64,000 nucleotides of DNA, taken from positions 115,248,095 through 115,312,094 of the forward strand of contig CM061920.1 of the NCBI GenBank assembly GCA_031002005.1, read 5' to 3'. The position numbers and the translations under genes are program-made. The stretch's first letter is position 1. Each line of letters begins with the position of its first letter. Source of the DNA: Vandiemenella viatica (Eukaryota > Arthropoda > Insecta > Orthoptera > Morabidae). The notes beneath the pieces were generated by a model that searched no databases, was not told where the DNA came from, and saw nothing but the letters and a program-made list of their open reading frames with translations. Of the stretch, positions 1 through 10,843 are shown in pieces.

Positions 1-309
1 TTTGCAAGCTCTGAGTAGCGCTACTAGCGCCACACTTATGCGCGAAGCGCGAAATTTGAATCGATGTCATCTTTCAGATGTATAAACACGCCTACCAAAT
101 TTCGTTTATCTAACACAAGTCTTTCTTGGTGTTGGGATTTTTTTTTTCCGTCTGTGTAATTTATTTTTTCAGTTTGTTCATCTGAGCCAAATTTCCTAAT
201 AACCGGATGGTTCTCCCATTTCCTGTAATGGTAACTTAAAAAATCACATGTGTCTTGATTTCTTTGATGAAATCCTTTATTTGTGACTATTGTCATCATA
301 ATCATGAAG
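1..309. other. Flank of the Copia insertion, no recognised gene
   Basis: An 89-codon open frame on the minus strand (305 to 36) is the only coding-like feature. It is rich in Lys, Asp and Asn, has no motif I recognise, and could be chance. The Copia element begins directly after the CTTAG at 310-314. Confidence 0.3.
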
Positions 310-314
310 CTTAG

Positions 315-556
315 TGTTAGAGTATCGTTTGTTTATACTTATTTAATTTGAATTACTGCCTTCTATACTTCAATAATATCTCTGTTATATCTCTAGCTTA
401 GTTTATACCCTGACCAATGTATGAACTGTTCAGTTGTTATTCCGTGATTAGCTGCTCTCGGCTACATTTCTGTTGTGCGGTTATATGTATTTCTAATACA
501 TAGTAAATACGTATCGTGTTCAATAATTGCTTGTATCATATTTAAAAATCTTAACA
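315..556 (+). repeat. Copia 5' LTR
   Basis: TG...CA bounded 242-bp repeat, preceded by target duplication CTTAG and followed directly by the primer site. It matches the 3' LTR except for five substitutions. The LTR should hold the promoter and polyadenylation signals; I do not assign them exactly. Confidence 0.95.
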
Positions 557-570
557 GGTTATGGGCCCAG
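557..570 (+). promoter_or_regulatory. Primer binding site matching the tRNA-iMet anticodon arm
   Basis: GGTTATGGGCCCAG lies directly after the 5' LTR. It is complementary to the anticodon stem-loop of initiator tRNA-Met rather than to a tRNA 3' end. Drosophila copia is known to prime from a half-tRNA-iMet in this way, so the same mechanism is inferred here. Confidence 0.8.
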
Positions 571-657
571 TAGCCAGGTATATGTAAAAGCGATAAATAT
601 CTGAGGAAAGTAAAACTTACAACCTAGGCAACACGCGGCATTTAAAAGTGCGAAAAT

Positions 658-2133
658 ATGAGCTCAAGCAATCAATTAACTTTGATAAAAAAACTCACTG
701 GTCGGGAAAACTACTCGACATGGAGATTTGCCGTCAAAACCTATCTGGAACACGAAGGACTGTGGAATTGCATTGAAAATGCGAGTGATGATCACTTTGA
801 TCCCAAACGCGATTTGAAAGCCAAGTCAAAAATTATTCTGCTAGTGGATTCAATCAACTACTTCCACATTCAGGAAGCAAAGACAGCGAAAGAAGTTTGG
901 AACAACTTAGCAAATGCTTTCGATGATTCTGGATTAATGCGTCAAGTGGGCTTACTTCGTGATCTGTGCACAACAACGCTAGTCGGATGTCGAAATGTAG
1001 AAGAGTATGTTAGCAAAATCATGACCACAGCACACAAGTTGAGAAATATTGGATTTAAAGTAGACGACGAGTGGCTTGGAACTCTGCTTCTCTCCAGTCT
1101 ACCAGATTCATACAAACCGATGATAATTGCCATCGAAAGTTCCGGTATGAAAATACGTGCTGACTCCGTAAAGGCTAAAATTTTACAAGATGTAAAAATA
1201 AATGATGGTGAAACATCAGCTTTTGCCGTAATTTATAAGAACAACAAAGGCTTCAAGAAACAATTTCAAAAAGGACCTTGTTGCTACACTTGTAATAAAC
1301 ATGGCCACTTGAGTGCACAGTGCAAGTCTAAAGCAAAGAAGAAACACAAAGTTGAAAATCAGGAAAGCTCAAGCTATGCCGCTGCTTTCATAGCTCCAGT
1401 GAGTAACAGTGATTCCTGGTATATAGACTCCAGTGCTTCTATGCACATGACCATGCACAGAAATATACTACAAGAAGAAACAGTACCATTCATCAACTCA
1501 ATTAAGGTTGCAAATGACAAATGCTTATCAGTAAAAGGCTCAGGTAAGCTGAGTTTAAATGTGTGTGACGCTAATGGCCAATGTAAGAAAATTTTGTTTC
1601 AAAATGTTCTGTATGTGCCAGAGTTGTCAACAAATCTATTATCTGTCAGTCAGATAATTAGAAATGGTGGTCAAGTAAAGTTCAATAGTAAGGGCTGTAT
1701 AATAATAAACAGGAATAATGAAATAGTTGGGACAGCCAGTTTAATCAACAATATGTATAGATTAAATGTATATAATCATCAAGCATACATATCTGATGTT
1801 GATGAGCAAGACATTTTCTTATGGCATCAAAGAATGGGTCATTTGAACTTTAATGATCTGAAGAAAATAGTGGAGAATGCAGAAGGTGTAAAATTGTCCA
1901 AGAAACCATACAAACTAGTTTGTACAACTTGCTTAGAAGGAAAACAAAACAGGTTACCTTTAAAATACAATGGATCCAAAGCTACAAGGTTACTTGAACT
2001 AGTACACTCTGACATTTTTGGTCCAATGGAAACCATGTCATTAGGAGGTGCTAAATATTTCATAACATTCATTGATGACTATTCAAGAAAGGTATTTGTT
2101 TATTTTCTCCATAAAAAGTCAGAAGCTTTTTAA
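658..2133 (+). pseudogene. Copia gag, protease and N-terminal integrase
   Basis: The 491-codon frame starts at the first ATG after the leader. Residues 1-190 resemble Copia Gag. A CCHC zinc knuckle (CYTCNKHGHLSAQC) lies near residue 210. The protease region near residue 256 reads WYIDSSASMHMT, where the family normally has D-S/T-G-A, so the catalytic glycine is replaced. The integrase zinc-binding domain (WHQRMGHL then CTTC) starts near residue 388 and the first catalytic Asp lies in HSDIFGP near residue 450. Translation ends at a TAA (2131-2133) inside the integrase core; the next segment continues in the same frame, so this is a nonsense substitution rather than a frameshift. Confidence 0.9.
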
Positions 2134-2619
2134 AAGTTCAAACATTTTAAAATGCAAGTTGAAAAACAATTAGAATGTAACATAAAATGTTTACGCTCAG
2201 ACAATGGCCTTGAATATGTTAACAACAACTTTTCTGAGTTCTTACAAGGTGCTGGAATAATCCATCAAACAACCACACCATACACTCCTGAACAAAATGG
2301 CATTGCTGAACGAATGAACTGGCCATTAGTGGAAAGAGCAAAATGTATGTTGATCAATTCTAATCTTCCTAAACTATACTGGGCTGAAGCTGTACATACT
2401 GCTGCTTACCTCATCAACAGAGCTCCAACTCGATCACTGACATTTAAAACACCAGAAGAAATGTGGTCAGGAAGAAAACCAGATGTGAGTAATTTAAAAA
2501 TATTTGGCTGTGATGCAATGATACATCTCCCTAAAGAAAAACGAAGCAAATGGGATCCTAAAGCAAAGAAAGCTAAATTTTTTGATACTGTGAGAATTCA
2601 AAAAGTTACAGATTTATAA
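2134..2619 (+). pseudogene. Copia integrase core, C-terminal half
   Basis: In frame with the preceding segment after the internal stop. LRSDNGLEY carries the second catalytic Asp, and TPEQNGIAERMN carries the Glu of the D,D-35-E triad. AYLINRAPTRSL and the IFGC block that follow are typical of Copia integrase. The frame ends at 2617-2619; the next recognisable segment is in another frame, so an indel lies between about 2580 and 2700. Confidence 0.88.
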
Positions 2620-2701
2620 TACCTCCTTCTCAGTTAGTAATTAAAACAGAGATGCTGTTTTTCTGGAATCTACTGTCAAAAGAAATTATCTCCCTGTTGA
2701 T

Positions 2702-3532
2702 TTGACAGAATCAATGTGTGATACATCATCTGAATTAAATGACAATCATACATCAGAGAGCTCTGGTGACAATTCAGATTCCACAATTACTACTGCTGAA
2801 TACTTTTCTGATACCAATACTAGCCATGAGCATAAATCAGAAGAGACTGTTGAGACACCTTTACCCTCAAATATGACTCTGAGACCTAGAAATAAACAAG
2901 TGCTCTCTAAAGATAAAGTTGAGAAGGATTACCTGTGCTACTGTGTAGATACAATAATTCCTATTCCACATAACTACAATGAAGCAATAACATCATCTGA
3001 TTCAGAAAAGTGGAAGATGTCTATAAACAAGGAATTAAAATCTTATCATCAAAATGGAACATGGACATTGGTAGAAAAGCCTCAGGATGCAAAAGTAACA
3101 GGATGTAAATGTGTGTTCTGCATTAAGGATGGACCAACTGGTCCAGGTTACAAATTCAAACTTTGTGCAAAGATATATACTCAAACTGAAGGAATTGATT
3201 ATGATGAGACTTTCTCAACAACAGTAAGTGAATTGAAAGAGAATATTCTTATGACACCACCAGAGGAACTAGACTGCAAACCAAATATGGTATGTAAAAC
3301 AAAATCTTTATATGCCTTAAAACAAGTTCCTAGGTGCTGGAATACAAAATTCAATCCAATTTTAAATAAATTTGGTTTTGTGAAAACCAAAGCAGATCAG
3401 TGTGTTTATACTGAACAAATCATTGACATCAATTGTTATCTTTGTCTGTATGTTGATGATGGCATTTTGATTTGTAGAGATAAGACTGTTTTGAATGAAG
3501 TAACTAATGATCTCCAAAGAATTTTGATTTGA
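2702..3532 (+). pseudogene. Copia linker and reverse transcriptase with internal deletion
   Basis: An acidic Ser/Thr-rich linker leads into RT. Recognisable blocks are GTWTLVEKP, TEGIDYDETF, SLYALKQVPRCW and YVDDGIL, the catalytic box. The region between the TEGIDYDETF block and LMTPPEELD is much shorter than in intact Copia RT, and the expected block with the first catalytic Asp (the DVKTAFL-type motif) is missing. The frame breaks at about 3530. Confidence 0.88.
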
Positions 3533-4047
3533 AGATTTACACTCTTACTAAATTTGTTGGCATGCAAATAGAGAGACCTAAAGACTGTATCTTTATACAC
3601 CAAACTAAGTATGTAGAACAATTATTGAGGAACTTTGATATGATTGATGCCAATCCTAACAGTATTCCTGCTGATCCACATGTGAGACTTTCAAAGGTTA
3701 ATGGAGTACCTGAGAAAAATCACCCCTACAGAGAAGCACTGGGATCACTTATCCATTCAGCAATAGTAAGCAGACCAGATGTTATGTTTGCTGTAAGTCA
3801 GGTGAATCGACTTCTACATTCTTATGATGATTCTCACTGGACTGTTGTCAAGCAAATACTAAAATATTTGAAAGAAAGCAAGAATAATGGATTGTGCTAC
3901 TTACTTAACACAAACACTACAGACTTAGTTGGGTACAGTGATGATGTCTTTGCCAGTGACATTTTATTTCTTAAAAAATACAGCAGCTGTTACTTGAACA
4001 ACACTGATATTAAACATTGGTTTATAATTGTTTCAAGAAGGCTGTAA
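3529..4047 (+). pseudogene. Copia RT C-terminus and truncated RNase H
   Basis: Starts with KFVGMQIER (RT connection) and includes HPYREALGSL and SRPDVMFAVSQVNR, conserved before RNase H. DLVGYSDDVFASD marks the start of RNase H, but the following sequence jumps to an unrelated-looking LKKYSSCYLNN tail, so most of RNase H is deleted. It is in the same frame as gag and out of frame with the RT segment before it. Confidence 0.86.
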
Positions 4048-4050
4048 TTT

Positions 4051-4058
4051 GGTGGGAG
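4051..4058 (+). promoter_or_regulatory. Copia polypurine tract
   Basis: GGTGGGAG sits immediately before the 3' LTR, the expected place for the plus-strand primer. It is short, and contains one T. Confidence 0.65.
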
Positions 4059-4300
4059 TGTTAGAGTATTGTTTGTTTATACTTATTTAATTTGAATTAC
4101 TGCCTTCTATACTTCAATAATATCTCTGTTATATTTCTAGCTTAGTTTATACCCTGACCAATGTATAAACTGTTCCGTTGTTATTCCGTGATTAGCTGCT
4201 CTCGGCTACATTTCTGTTGTGCGGTTATATGTATTTCTAATACATAATAAATACGTATCGTGTTCAATAATTGCTTGTATCATATTTAAAAATCTTAACA
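4059..4300 (+). repeat. Copia 3' LTR
   Basis: 242 bp, TG...CA, matching the 5' LTR at all but five positions, followed by CTTAG. Confidence 0.95.
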
Positions 4301-4305
4301 CTTAG

Positions 4306-4764
4306 GAAGGAGGAGGAAAATCTAATAATCAAGATAGTAAAAAGAAGTGAATATTGTAGGTATTATTGATCTAGGAGAAAGAAATGAGTTTTGGAGAAGG
4401 CGGTTAAAATTTTATGAAACATATTAACTATTTGTATCAAACATGTTATTTACAAATCATCCAAGATGAATATACACATTCAGGAGATAGTTGGAGCTTT
4501 ATAACACTATGGGTAAATGGAGAGCAAAAACTCTACTTTCCCAACAAGAAGGGCACCCCAGCAGTGGTGTAGAATCTGGCCGTGATTTGATAGTAATAAA
4601 TTGCAGAGCTAAATTCAAGAGAATAAAAAAGTTACAGGGTCAAAGTGAACAAACTAAAAGAATTTCTCATGAAAGAGAAAATTGTGTAAACTATAAATGC
4701 AAATCACAGCAAAAATTTTGAAGCTGATGGATCAGAGATAGTTCACAATTGCTTTACTTATTAA
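4306..4764. other. No recognised feature
   Basis: AT-rich sequence between the Copia element and the LINE tail. A 76-codon plus-strand frame at 4491-4721 is low complexity and unlike any family I know. Confidence 0.3.
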
Positions 4765-5285
4765 GTTTTAATTGTAATGGAGCACACACTCGGATGGAAA
4801 TTTCCTGTCAAATAATTACCCTATTTTTATTTTATTTTTATTATCTTATTTAATTTTAGTGTTAAATTCCTCCCCCATCTATTTTTGCTATTTACAGATT
4901 TTAAATTTCTTCAATTTTTTTTAGTAAATTATTCATCACTTTACTTGGTAATTTGTTCCAATTCATGACACCCTTACCAACAAAAGAAAATTTTCTGACT
5001 CATTTATGCATGAAATTGAGTGCCAGTTTGGGGTCATGGTCATCTTTCCGCTTCCATGCACTATTCCTAATTCTTCAACCAATATCCCTCCAAGCCCCAT
5101 CACCAACATATGCCTTGTAAATTCCAAGCACTCTCTTCACCCTCCTCCTGTCCTTCCGATGACTCCCAATCCAGCTCCTTTATCATATCAGATACTGACT
5201 GAGTCCCACAATAATTTCCACAAACAAATCTAGCTGCTCTTCTTTGTACACTCTCCAACTCCTGTATTTGATACATTTCCCTTGT
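4765..5285 (-). mobile_element. LINE family A, 3' fragment
   Basis: On the minus strand this aligns by eye with the 3' ends of the LINE A copies at 43.7 kb and 52.8 kb. Shared blocks include the GATATGATAAAGGAGCTGGA stretch, the CATGACC and TGACACCC segments and the terminal GGAGC...ATTACAATT end. Only the post-RT part remains, so it is strongly 5'-truncated, the usual fate of LINE copies. It is also more diverged than the other two and carries an AT-rich internal expansion near 4800-4900. Confidence 0.8.
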
Positions 5286-5444
5286 TACCTTGATCTGTGC
5301 TGCGGAAGGACATCTGAGAATTGAACATGTCATGCTTAATATATATACACAAAACAAAATGAATAATAATTGTAGTGAAAAAAAATAATAATACAGGTAT
5401 GTTACAAACACAAAAAACAAATAAAAAATAAACATTGATTTTTA

Positions 5445-6720
5445 TGAGGTAGGTCCGATAAATACTTATCCTCTCTTCCCGATGGTGCCACTGTCACCAG
5501 AGAAATTTTTTATCATTTAGTATATTATCTTAGACGGCTATTGTTAAAATTTCAGCCAAATCAGACTCATAGTTTTGTTTTGATGGCGTGTAAAAGTGGG
5601 TGTGTCCACGGATTTTAGAAAACCTGAAAAAGGAGCAATATTGGTCGGTGATTCGATTCTTGTTTTTGGAAGGAAAATCATGCAGGTGCTTGGATGCTGT
5701 GTACCGTGACTCTTCTCCTTCAATTGCGACTGTCAAAAATTGATCTAACAAGTTTAAACGTAGTCGCATGTTTGATGAGCCACGCCCAGTTGGCCCCGAA
5801 AACGGTTACCGTGAAGGATAACGTGACAAATTCCACGATCTCGTATTGGCAGACCACCAATTGAAGGTGCACAAGATTGCTGGGACAATAGGCATCTCAA
5901 AAGACCGCGTGGGTCATATCTTGCATGCAATTTTGGGCATGAGAAAGCTGTCGGCGCAATGGGTGCCGAATTTGCTCACTCCAGACAACAAGCGCAACCG
6001 TGAGATCACTTCACAGCAGTGTTTGACACTGTTTAAGCACAATCTGAAGGAGTTTCTGTGTCATTACATGACCGTCAACAAAACATGGATCCACTGGTAC
6101 ACACCAGAGATCAAGGAACAATCGAAACAGTGGACTTTACCTGCCAAACGTACTCCAAAAAAGGCGAAGACTGTTCAATCGGCCTGAAAGGTGATGGCCA
6201 TCGTTTTCTGGTATTCACAAGGTGTGATCTACATCGACTGCCTGGAGAAGAGCAAAACAATCACAAGGCTTTATTATGCCAAGTTATAGGACCGATACGA
6301 CACCGAATTGCAGAAAAAAGGCCCCATTTGGCGGGAAAAAAAGTGCTCTGTCACAACGACAACACACCGGCTCACACCTCCGCTGTCGCCACGGCCAAAT
6401 TGGTCGAATTGGGCTACGAACTGCTGCCCCATCCACCATATTCTCCAGATTTGGCCCCGTGCGACTTCTTTTTGTTTCCAAACTTGAAGAAGACACTCGC
6501 CGGGCAGAAATTTGAGTCGAATGAGGAGGTAATCGCCACCACGGAGGCCTATTTTGCAGATCTCCAAAAAACATTTTTTTTCAGACGGGTCAAAGAAGTT
6601 GGAGCATCGCAGGGTTAAGTGTATCAAGCTAAAAGGAGACTATGTTGAGAAATAAATCGCCACTTTTCAAACATTTTCATTTTTTCTTTTGCACGCTAAG
6701 TACTTATCGGACCGCCCTCG
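5445..6720 (+). mobile_element. mariner element 1 (1276 bp)
   Basis: Terminal inverted repeats are visible: left TGAGGTAGGTCCGATAAATA (5445) and, reading inward from the right end, CGAGGGCGGTCCGATAAGTA. TA flanks both sides (5443-5444, 6721-6722). The length and the enclosed DD34D-type transposase remnant fit mariner. The transposase is dead (see its entry). Confidence 0.93.
5618..6618 (+). pseudogene. mariner transposase, inactivated
   Basis: Recognisable from the helix-turn-helix region (VIRFLFLEGKS, SPSIATVKN, DEPRPVGPENG) through LSAQWVP, CHNDNTPAH and YSPDLAPCDFF. Stops replace expected codons near 5741 and 5820, another follows QSA at 6185-6187, and the reading frame shifts near 6285. 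The first catalytic Asp of the usual D-E-T-W motif is Asn here (NKTWIHWY). The other two Asp residues (in HNDN and APCD) are present. This copy could at most be mobilised in trans through its ends. Confidence 0.92.
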
Positions 6721-6722
6721 TA

Positions 6723-7274
6723 CAACAGAATTTTGCAAAAGTCATAAGTGTATAAGTTGTTTTTGTTTCTTTTATTGAAATTATGTCCTTGTGAATTTGA
6801 TGATCTCAAGTTAAAATGTTCTGTCATAAAGCATAGGGGATAGTATATACACTGATATCTTAAGATTATTGAGATTTTTAAAGATATGTCTGCAAGAAGC
6901 TCTTGGTTTGACATTGCACAGCATCCAATAGTTCTTTTCTTGGCCATGACATCTTTTTTTACTTTGTGACGAGTTCCCCCAAAACATTATGCCATTCAAT
7001 GTGACTCATTAAAATAAGATGAGTACAACTGTTTTGTTTATTGTAAATCTGCTGCTAAAGAAAGCGTTCTTATTGCAAAGGTAGTAATTGGATATTTTCT
7101 AGCCAACTGAGTTTATCATCTATTTGAATTTCAAGGAATTCCAAGATTGTGTTATGTTTTATCAATTTAATTTTAATGAGTTTGCTACTTCTCTAAGTTC
7201 TGCATTATATTCTAGGTTACTGTTAGGTGTTCCTGTAGTCAGGTTAGTGTAATATCATATATATTATTTCTATA
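6723..7274. other. No recognised feature
   Basis: AT-rich DNA between mariner 1 and the tandem repeat. The short minus-strand frames here show no motif and look like chance. Confidence 0.3.
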
Positions 7275-8515
7275 AAGTGTTTTTTTGTCACAAGCCATTA
7301 TCTCCCTTCATACTTAACCGAAATCAATGAATCAGAGGTCATATTAAAGCTTATAGTCGCCACTTTGGTCACATCATATTTTAAAAAAGGATTTTTTTCA
7401 GAATTCGACCCTTAAAGGTAAAAAATGTCAATATTTCTAAAATGCTTATCTGAATTCATTTAAGGTGGTATCATTTTAAATATTAAAATCTCCACTTTGG
7501 TGGCATCATATATTAAGACAGGAATTTTTCGGAATTATACCCTTAAAGGGCAAAAGTATTAAAATTTCTACAAACGCTTTTTTGTGTCACAATCTATTTA
7601 TCTCACTTCATATCTAACTGATATAGATAAATGAGGTATCATATTAAAGCTTAAGGTCTCCGCTGTGGTAACATTATATTTTAAGAAAGCAATTTTTCGT
7701 AATTTGACCCTTAAAGGGCAAAAATGTCAATATTTCTAAAATTCATTTTTTGTGTCTCGAGCCTTTTACATCCCTGGATATCTAACCGAAATCGATAAAT
7801 GAAGTAGGATTGTGAAGGAAAATGTCTCCGCTTTGGTGAAATCATACATTAAGAAAGAATTTTTTTTTTTTTAATTCAGCCCTTAAAGGGTACTTCAACG
7901 CATTTTTCTTTCACGAGTCATTTATCTCCATTAATATATAACCAAAATAGATAAATGAAGTATCATTCTAAAGAATAAGGTCTCCCTTAAGGGGCAAAAA
8001 TATGAGTATTTATAAATTGCTTTTTTGTATCTCCAGTCATTTATCTCCCTTGATCATTAAACAAAATTGATAAACAATATATCATTTAAATGACAGAGGC
8101 CTTCATAAGGTCTTCGGTTCCATTGCACCATATTTTAATAAAGGAATTTTTTTAAATTTGACCCTTAAAGGGAAAAAGTATTAATATTTCTAATATGCAT
8201 TTTTCTATCATGAGCCATTTATCTCCCTCAATACCTAACCGAAATTGATAAATGAGGTATCATTTTAAAGACCAAGGTGTCCGCTTTGGTCACGCCATAT
8301 TTTATAAAAGGAATTTTTTGAATTCAACACTTAAAGGGCAAAAGTATTAATATTATTACTACAATGTGGGGGGAAAAAAATTGAGTCATTTATCTCCTTC
8401 GATACTAACCGAAATCAATAAATGATGTATCATTTTGAAGATTAAGGTCTCCAATTAGGTAAAATCACAAATTAAGAAAGAATTTTTCGAAATTTGGTGC
8501 TTAAAGTGGTTATGC
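7275..8515. repeat. Degenerate tandem repeat, ~155-bp unit, about 8 copies
   Basis: A block of the form CATTTATCTCCCTT..ATA.CTAACCGAAAT.GATAAATGAGGTATCATT, then TCTCCGCTTTGGT.ACATCATATTTTAA, then a GACCCTTAAAGGGCAAAA.T core recurs with starts near 7300, 7450, 7590, 7770, 7925, 8045, 8218 and 8390. Spacing varies from about 120 to 180 bp and units differ by many substitutions and small indels. The TTAAAGGG segment is the most constant part. No open frame persists. Confidence 0.85.
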
Positions 8516-8759
8516 GTATGAGACTATTCAGAGGCAAGTCCCTAGATTGCAGCAGCAGATTTCAGAGAGATGTCAGTAAACTGTTTTGTTTTTTTTATAT
8601 ATAAAATAAGTAACTTCTCGGATATTTTTTTCTTTTATGGAAACATTTTTGTTTTGGTTTACAATTCCAATGTAAACATTTTACTTGCACAGCAACACAT
8701 ACAACAGAGATGTTGATATGCTGTGTGCATTTTGTTCAGGTTGGTTTTGTTCTGTTAAG

Positions 8760-9480
8760 GTTGGTGACAGTTTGTTATACATACACTGTGTTTTAAATTT
8801 TTCTGTTTTGTGATATGTTGTAAGTATTTTACACCTATTTCACTAAACAAAATAAATATTTGCTTACTATTGTATTTTCTCCCAGTGTTATTATGCATCT
8901 TCAGTGATTTTAGATTCAGAAAGGGAGACTTTTTGCAATTGTTTTTCCATGTATGAATTACCCACAGTTCAATAAATACCACAATATTCCATTTTACCCC
9001 AAAAATTATGATTAACACAGTCAAATGCTATTGCAAGATTGCAAAAAATCATATAAGGCACATTTTATTACCCATTTCCTCAGATGTATTTCTTATAAAT
9101 TTATACAGCCATTCCTGTGGATGGCCCTTTTTGGAATTCAAACTGTGATGTAGTGAGAATATTATAGCGTGTAACATGCTTTATTAAGCAGTGATAGTGA
9201 ATTTTTCAAAAGTGATGGAATAGTAGTTATCACTACATGTCACTTCTCATTGTTTAAATGATGTTTTTACAACTGTGTATTTTATTGTATTTTAAAATGT
9301 ACCTTGCGTTAAGAGTGTGTTACAGATGTAAGCAAGTACATGACTGATTCAATCTGAATATATTTTCAGTAGTTTACTTGAAACATTGTCACAGCCATAA
9401 GAATTTTTAGTTTTTAATTGCTTCACGAGTTCATTCATTTCTGAGACTTAATGGTGGCAATTGCATGCCTAGAAATCAGT
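8760..9480 (-). pseudogene. LINE reverse transcriptase fragment
   Basis: Minus-strand translation in shifting frames gives RT-like blocks in the correct order: KNSYGCDNVSSKLLK, YICNTLLTQGTF, a KGPST block and IAFDCVNHNFWGKMEYCGIY, which matches the KAFDxVNHxxLxxKMExxG core of Jockey/CR1-type RT. Several stops and shifts separate the blocks, so this is an old fragment. It is not family A, B or C of this window as far as I can see. Confidence 0.65.
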
Positions 9481-9799
9481 TTGGAAAAGCAGTCTGAAGA
9501 AGCTTCAGGGCAGTATGTAAAGATTATTTTTCTGTGCCTGCTATCTTTACAATTGAAGTAAAATGGTTAAATATTTTACAAACTTTCCCTACTTTACTGG
9601 GCACAGATCCATAAGAGTGAAGTTTATAGTTTTTTTATGTTCTTACATAGAAGTCTTTTTTTTTCATTTTACAGGATACTCTAATACCCTTTGTAATCCA
9701 TCCCTCGCCCAGTTCACTGTTCGGCAAGTTAACAACTAGAAAGGAATCAAATTTTGTATTACCCTCTGAAATGTACACTTGTTACCAATGTTCAATATT
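9481..9799. other. No recognised feature
   Basis: AT-rich; may be upstream debris of the adjacent minus-strand LINE, but I see no clear motif. Confidence 0.25.
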
Positions 9800-9808
9800 T
9801 AATGAATC

Positions 9809-10052
9809 ACCGAGCGTGGTGCTGTAACGGATAGCGTTCTGGCCTTGCATTCGGGAGGACGGCGGTTCGAATCCCCGTCCGGGCATCTAGGTTTGGGTTT
9901 TCCATGGTTTCCCAAATCACTCCAGGCAAATGCCGGGATGCTTCCTTAAAAAGGCCATGGCCGAATTCCTTCCCATTCCTTGCCCCCATCCTTTCCCATC
10001 TCTAAAGACCTCGCTGTTGGGAGACGTAAAGCAGTTAAAAAAATAATAATAA
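9809..10052 (+). mobile_element. tRNA-derived SINE, copy 1
   Basis: The head has a Pol III-like B box (GGTTCGAATCC at 9864-9874) and an A-box-like GTAACGGATAGCG. A conserved core follows (CAGGCAAATGCCGGGATG, GGCCATGGCCGAATTCC) and the tail is an AAATAATAATAAT run. TAATGAATC occurs at both ends (9800-9808 and 10053-10061), a plausible 9-bp target duplication although part is low complexity. A second copy of the same family lies at 56957-57199 on the other strand. Confidence 0.85.
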
Positions 10053-10061
10053 TAATGAATC

Positions 10062-10843
10062 TATTAAATGTTTTTTGTTGTTTTCATTAATGTTTCTTCT
10101 AATAAAATTTGTAATTATTGTTAAACACAACATCAAAGCTTCCATATCTAGTCTCTCATTGCTGTGATTAATAAAGTATAAATGTAATCCTCCATATAAC
10201 ATTATTTGTTATTTTTGGAAAATAATAGCATTGACTCAGTAATAAAACAGGCTGAAATTTCCTGATGGGGCCCTGTAGACTGATCTAACTGCGAGCTGTT
10301 CTTTACTATATTCCAATTTTGTAACACAGCATTTTAAGTGTTGTTCTATTCAATACTCCACAGGGGCCTGGTATACTAGTTCCAGGTCTGCCTGGAGTAG
10401 TGAGTGTCAAGTATATCTTGAAGATACTGGAGTTGAGGATCAAAAAGTGAATACCTCAAGAATGACAAGTCGCATGCTGTTCCAAACTTCGTAACTAGCT
10501 TCACTAAGATGGTTTCAGCTCCCATCAGGAAAAGTTTTGCTACTCGGACATCCATTTCAGACATGAGCACAAGCACAACATGCTCATGTCAAAGCAGATG
10601 TGACACAAGATGGCCCCATCTTTTGTGAACACGATTGGTATGTCACATTCTTTCATTTCCAATGAAAGGTGTTACTCAGGAGCATACCAATCGGAAATGG
10701 CGCCTAGGGCAATCATTGAAGTAGCTCCCTTTCGTAAATTATCTAAATATAAAATAAACAGATACACTAAATAAAACAAGCATAAATCTTAATATACACT
10801 TTTACTTTATGTTTTAGAACAAAATTATTTCATAATCTTAAAT
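10062..10843. other. Intergenic, short inverted repeat only
   Basis: No coding signal. At about 10634-10694 an inverted pair (GATTGGTATG / CATACCAATC) encloses a second one (CTTTCATT / AATGAAAG); this could be the end of a decayed DNA transposon, but I cannot pair it with another end. Confidence 0.3.

Larger units (their letters stand above)
310..4305 (+). mobile_element. Ty1/Copia LTR retrotransposon, full length but inactivated
   Basis: Two 242-bp LTRs (315-556 and 4059-4300), each starting TGTTAG and ending AACA, enclose a gag-pol region. CTTAG is found on both outer sides (310-314, 4301-4305) as a 5-bp target duplication. I count five differences between the LTRs (about 2%), suggesting a fairly recent insertion. 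Gag zinc knuckle, integrase and a YVDD reverse transcriptase in integrase-before-RT order define the Copia superfamily. A nonsense codon, frameshifts and two internal deletions in RT and RNase H show that the copy cannot act autonomously. Confidence 0.96.
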
